From an uncultured Pelagibacteraceae bacterium (GTDB lineage Bacteria > Pseudomonadota > Alphaproteobacteria > Pelagibacterales > AG-422-B15), in assembly GCA_902564295.1 (NCBI GenBank), contig CACFAO010000006.1:1-64000 (forward strand): a DNA stretch of 64,000 nucleotides. Reading direction: 5' to 3'. A program made the translations under genes and the position numbers. Position 1 is the first letter of the stretch. Every line of letters begins with the position of its first letter. The notes below the pieces were generated by a model, which worked only from the letters and a program-made list of their open reading frames with translations, did not search any database and had not been told where the DNA came from. Of the stretch, positions 60,283 through 64,000 are shown piece after piece.

Positions 60283-62670
60283 CTAATAAATAACAAATTC
60301 CTCCATGACATCATCAATCACTTCAATAATCTGAAAACCTTCAGAGCCAATTAATGTTTTATTATCAATTGCAAGATTATCACTTTTGCTAAAGGCTTCA
60401 TAGACGCTTTTGCTAATATTTAAATTATTATTTACTTTGCCAGTATCATAATCAATTCGTATTAATTCAATTCCATTAGGAATTGTAAATGGTAATATAG
60501 GCTTTTCCTGATAATAGTTTTTAATAAAATCTCTGAAAATTGGTACAGCCACTGATGATCCTGTTTCTTTTTTGCCCAATGACTCGGGTTTATCAAATCC
60601 TGCGTAAACACCGACAATTAAATCGGATGTAAAACCGATAAACCACGCATCGGTATTGTTATTAGTTGTCCCTGTTTTTCCTGCAATTTCTGAGCCATTT
60701 ATCTTTGTTTTTTTTCCAGTCCCTCTATCAACCGCTCCTTTTAATATAGACACCATTTGATAAGATTTGGCTTCATCAAATATCTTTAATGAAACGCTTT
60801 CTAATTCTGGCTTTGGTTTTTCTTCTAGATAAGGTTGATTGCAATTTTTGCAGATTGTAGGATTGCTTAAATAGATATTCATACCACGCCTATCTTGAAT
60901 TCTATCAATAATACTTGGGTTTATTTTTTTACCTCCGTTGACAAAAGATGCGTATGCTGTCGTTAGATTAATAAGGGATGTTTCTCCTGCGCCCAATGCC
61001 ATAGATAGCACTTCAGGCATATTCTCTATGATTCCCACTCTTTTCGCTATTTCAGAAACTTTATCCATTCCCAGATATTGAGCAATTCTGATTGTCATCA
61101 GGTTTCTCGAATTTTCAATCCCTTTTCGTAAAGTTGATGGCCCATAGAATTTTTTACCATAGTTTTCTGGCTTCCACTTTCCTAAATTAGATCCTTGATC
61201 AACCACAAACGGAGCATCAAGAACAAGGGTATTTGGCTGAAGGCCATTTTCCAATGCTGACATGTAGACAAAAGGCTTAAATGACGAGCCAGGCTGTCTT
61301 TTTGCTTGTACTGCCCTATTGAAATTGCTTAGATTAAAATCGAACCCACCTGATAAAGCAAATATTCTGCCAGTATGGGGATCCATAACAATCATGCCGC
61401 CGTTTATTTTTGGGATCTGTTCTAAATTAAAATTTTCAGAATTTTCTTGAGAGACATAAATAATATCATTTAATTTTAAAACATCGCTAATTTTATCAAT
61501 TTGGGGGCCAAGATAGCCTTTAGAAAGACTTTCTCTAGCCCATTTAAAATTAGTAAGAGTACCCAGAATTATTTTACTATCCATTATTACTTCAATTTTC
61601 GCATCATTACTTTTTTCGTCAAAACTTATTATCTTCGCAATTAAAAAGTTATGAGGACTTAGATTATTTCGATATGCCAAGTACCAATCGCTACTAATAT
61701 CATTATCAAGCGGCCCACGATATCCATGTCTTTTATCATATGCTAGAAGGCCATTTTTAAGAGAATGGTCAGCCATAATTTGAATTTCAGTATTGAGAGA
61801 AGACCTTACTGATAAGCCTCCATTATACAAAAAGTCTTCACCATAAATAGAAATGATTTCTTTTCTAATTTCTTCAAGATAATAGTCATTTGCAAATATT
61901 CTGTCAGATTTTTTCAGATAAGAGATTATTGGTATTTTTTTGAAGGAATTTAATTCAAATTTATCAATATACCCATTAATAAACATTTTATCTAAAACCC
62001 AATTTCTTCTATCAAATGCGAGCTCATAGTTTTTATTTGGGTTGTATCGGCTTGGAGCTTTAGGTAAAGCTGCTAAAAAAGCCATTTCAGGAATGGATAG
62101 TTCACTCAATGATTTTTTAAAATACCTATTGGATGCAGCTGCAATACCATAAGTTCCTGAACCTAAATAAATTTGATTCAAATAAAGTTCCAATATTCTA
62201 TCTTTAGAGAGATTTTGCTCAATCTTAATAGCAAGCAGTCCTTCTTTGATCTTGCGTTTGATACTTAATTCATCTGATAGTAAAAAATTCTTCGCGACCT
62301 GCTGTGTTATTGTGGAAGCTCCCTCAGGCCTTTTATCCGAAAAAAGATTAATAGAATTTTTGTAAAAAGCACGAACAATGCCAATTGGATCTACACCTAA
62401 ATGACCATAAAAGTTTTTGTCTTCAGCAGATATAAAGGCATTAATTAGGTCAGTTGGAATATCTTTTATAGGAATAAAAATTCTATATTCTCTTGAAAAT
62501 TCTTTAACAAGATCTCCGTTAGAAGCATGAATTCTAGTCATAACATTTGGCTTATAATTCTGTAAGCTAGAGTCATCTGGTAATTGGAAAGAGAAGAATA
62601 ATATAGTTATGACTAATACTGAAAATATTAATAAAGCTATGTATACAAAATATCTAAGTATTTGAGTCAT
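60283..62670 (-). CDS. mrcA: penicillin-binding protein 1A family
   Basis: EDKNFYGHLGVD; EGASTITQQVAKN; KRQPGSSFKPF; GKTGTTNN. Confidence 0.94.
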   Translation of the reverse strand: MTQILRYFVYIALLIFSVLVITILFFSFQLPDDSSLQNYKPNVMTRIHASNGDLVKEFSREYRIFIPIKDIPTDLINAFISAEDKNFYGHLGVDPIGIVRAFYKNSINLFSDKRPEGASTITQQVAKNFLLSDELSIKRKIKEGLLAIKIEQNLSKDRILELYLNQIYLGSGTYGIAAASNRYFKKSLSELSIPEMAFLAALPKAPSRYNPNKNYELAFDRRNWVLDKMFINGYIDKFELNSFKKIPIISYLKKSDRIFANDYYLEEIRKEIISIYGEDFLYNGGLSVRSSLNTEIQIMADHSLKNGLLAYDKRHGYRGPLDNDISSDWYLAYRNNLSPHNFLIAKIISFDEKSNDAKIEVIMDSKIILGTLTNFKWARESLSKGYLGPQIDKISDVLKLNDIIYVSQENSENFNLEQIPKINGGMIVMDPHTGRIFALSGGFDFNLSNFNRAVQAKRQPGSSFKPFVYMSALENGLQPNTLVLDAPFVVDQGSNLGKWKPENYGKKFYGPSTLRKGIENSRNLMTIRIAQYLGMDKVSEIAKRVGIIENMPEVLSMALGAGETSLINLTTAYASFVNGGKKINPSIIDRIQDRRGMNIYLSNPTICKNCNQPYLEEKPKPELESVSLKIFDEAKSYQMVSILKGAVDRGTGKKTKINGSEIAGKTGTTNNNTDAWFIGFTSDLIVGVYAGFDKPESLGKKETGSSVAVPIFRDFIKNYYQEKPILPFTIPNGIELIRIDYDTGKVNNNLNISKSVYEAFSKSDNLAIDNKTLIGSEGFQIIEVIDDVMEEFVIY

Positions 62671-62888
62671 TTGATGAAATAAATAATTTATAAATATGGC
62701 ATCCGTTTGACATAAAAAAAGCTTTATATTTGCCTAAAAAACAGATTAATAAACCATTGATTTTTAAGTGTTCTAAATATATCAATACATTCATATAGTT
62801 AGATAATGAATATGTATAATACAAACATCTACTCTCACAAATATTCTCTGCCACAAGTCGTGGTTTTTACTTTGAAAGGTTTTTCTAA

Positions 62889-64000
62889 ATGTCACAAAAA
62901 ATACTCATCGATGGTTCGAGTGAGACTCAAACCCAATTTGCTTTACTGTCGGATAACGGATTAGAAGATTTTGAATTTGAGTCACTCTCAAAAAAAAAAT
63001 TTAAAGGGAAATATTTATCTAGGCAAGGTTTCAAGAATTGAAGCATCCTTGCAGGCGGCGTTCGTGGATATTGGCTCTGAAAAAAATGGGTTTTTAGCAT
63101 TTGGCGAAATTCATCCAAATTACTTTCAGATGCCTGTTGCTGACAGGGAAGCCCTCATTCAGGCGGAAGCTGAGATTGAGGAACAGCACAATTCAGAGAG
63201 TGACAGCATGACTAATGAAGATTTAGATAGTTCATTAATACCTGAAGAAGTTAAAGATGAAATAGTTAATGATGCTGATTTAGATCTTAATAATAATCAA
63301 ATTGCTGAAAGAGAAAAAAAACAATATAAGCGCAAGAATAATTCAAGCCTTAGAAGAAAACTTTATCGCTCTTACAAGATACAAGAGGTTATAAAGACTG
63401 GGCAACTTATACTCGTACAAGTAGTAAAAGAGGAAAGAGGAAATAAAGGAGCAGCATTAACTTCTTATATATCTCTTGCTGGCAAATACTCTGTACTTAT
63501 GCCTAATTCAACCAAGACAATGGGTATATCTAGAAAAATTTCAGTTTCTGACGATAGAAGAAAATTAAAACAGATTATAGATGATTTAAAAGTACCCTCT
63601 GAAATGGGGCTTATCATTAGAACCGCGGGTCTAAATAAAACAAAAAATGAAATTAAAAAAGATTATTCAATTTTAAATAAACTATGGTCACAAATTGTTA
63701 ATGAAACAAAAAAAAGCAATTGCTCCTGCGTTAATACACGAAGAAGGCAATTTACTCCGAAGAATAGTAAGGGATATATATTCAAAAGAAATGAAAGAAA
63801 TTCTAGTCCAGGGCAAAGAAGCGTATAAAGAGACAAAGAAGTATATGACTCAAGTTTTACCTGGTTGCTCTAAGTTCGTAAAACTGTACAAAAGTAAAGA
63901 GCCAATATTTACCAAACATAAGGTTGAAAAAGAGATATTAAAAATGTTTGACACCGAAGTAAAACTTAAATCTGGTGGCTACTTAGTGATTAACCCGACA
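62889..64000 (+). CDS. rne: ribonuclease E/G, 3' end beyond window, in three frames as given
   Basis: MSQKILIDGSSETQT... then KGNIYLGKVSRIEASLQAAFVDIG... then AIAPALIHEEGNLLRRIVRD...; frame changes at A10 (62990-62999) and A8 (63708-63715). Confidence 0.9.

Noticed and set aside
62654-63118. Minus-strand ORFs 62654-62854 and 62927-63118
   Set aside because: The second is antisense to rne; the first is low-complexity intergenic sequence without homology cues.
1-64000. CRISPR arrays, IS elements, prophage or toxin-antitoxin systems
   Set aside because: No repeat-spacer pattern, transposase, integrase or phage structural proteins seen in the translations.

Overview
This is a 64 kb AT-rich window that looks like a streamlined, probably marine, alphaproteobacterial chromosome (taxon inferred from gene content and style). 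Gene density is high. I saw no phage, IS element, CRISPR array or rRNA operon. Main blocks: small membrane and lipid-related genes with two tandem MAPEG proteins (0.4-4.7 kb); a complete phoR-pstSCAB-phoU-phoB phosphate regulon (4.8-11.9 kb) with a four-half-site Pho-box array; livHMG (14.2-16.9 kb) and a separate livF / acyl-CoA synthetase / livK-livK block (26-31 kb); a ring- or terpene-catabolism-like set (21-33 kb); lipid enzymes (desaturase, cyclopropane synthase); an uncharacterised tandem secreted paralog pair (35.2-36.7 kb); a cassette of five stand-alone small barrel/SnoaL-like proteins (42.0-43.7 kb); tRNA-Lys; a cysE-iscR-sufBCDSU-msrB-sufT operon (46.8-53.5 kb); and anmK, tyrS, an AsmA-like gene, prfB, a PBP1A-type gene and rne. 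The best leads are: (1) rne is split over three frames by one extra A in each of two poly-A tracts; (2) prfB carries the canonical CUU-UGA-C +1 frameshift site, so the supplied ORF lacks its true N-terminus; (3) an unlisted 32-aa Cys-rich micro-ORF at 1730-1828 has an extreme Shine-Dalgarno, an internal complementary ACCUCC, competing hairpins and its own terminator; (4) a terminator-bounded orphan RNA candidate lies at about 45.06-45.24 kb; (5) several small genes are missing from the ORF track, including a CSSC membrane micro-protein and a zinc-ribbon protein. All family calls are from reading translations by eye; no database search was run.
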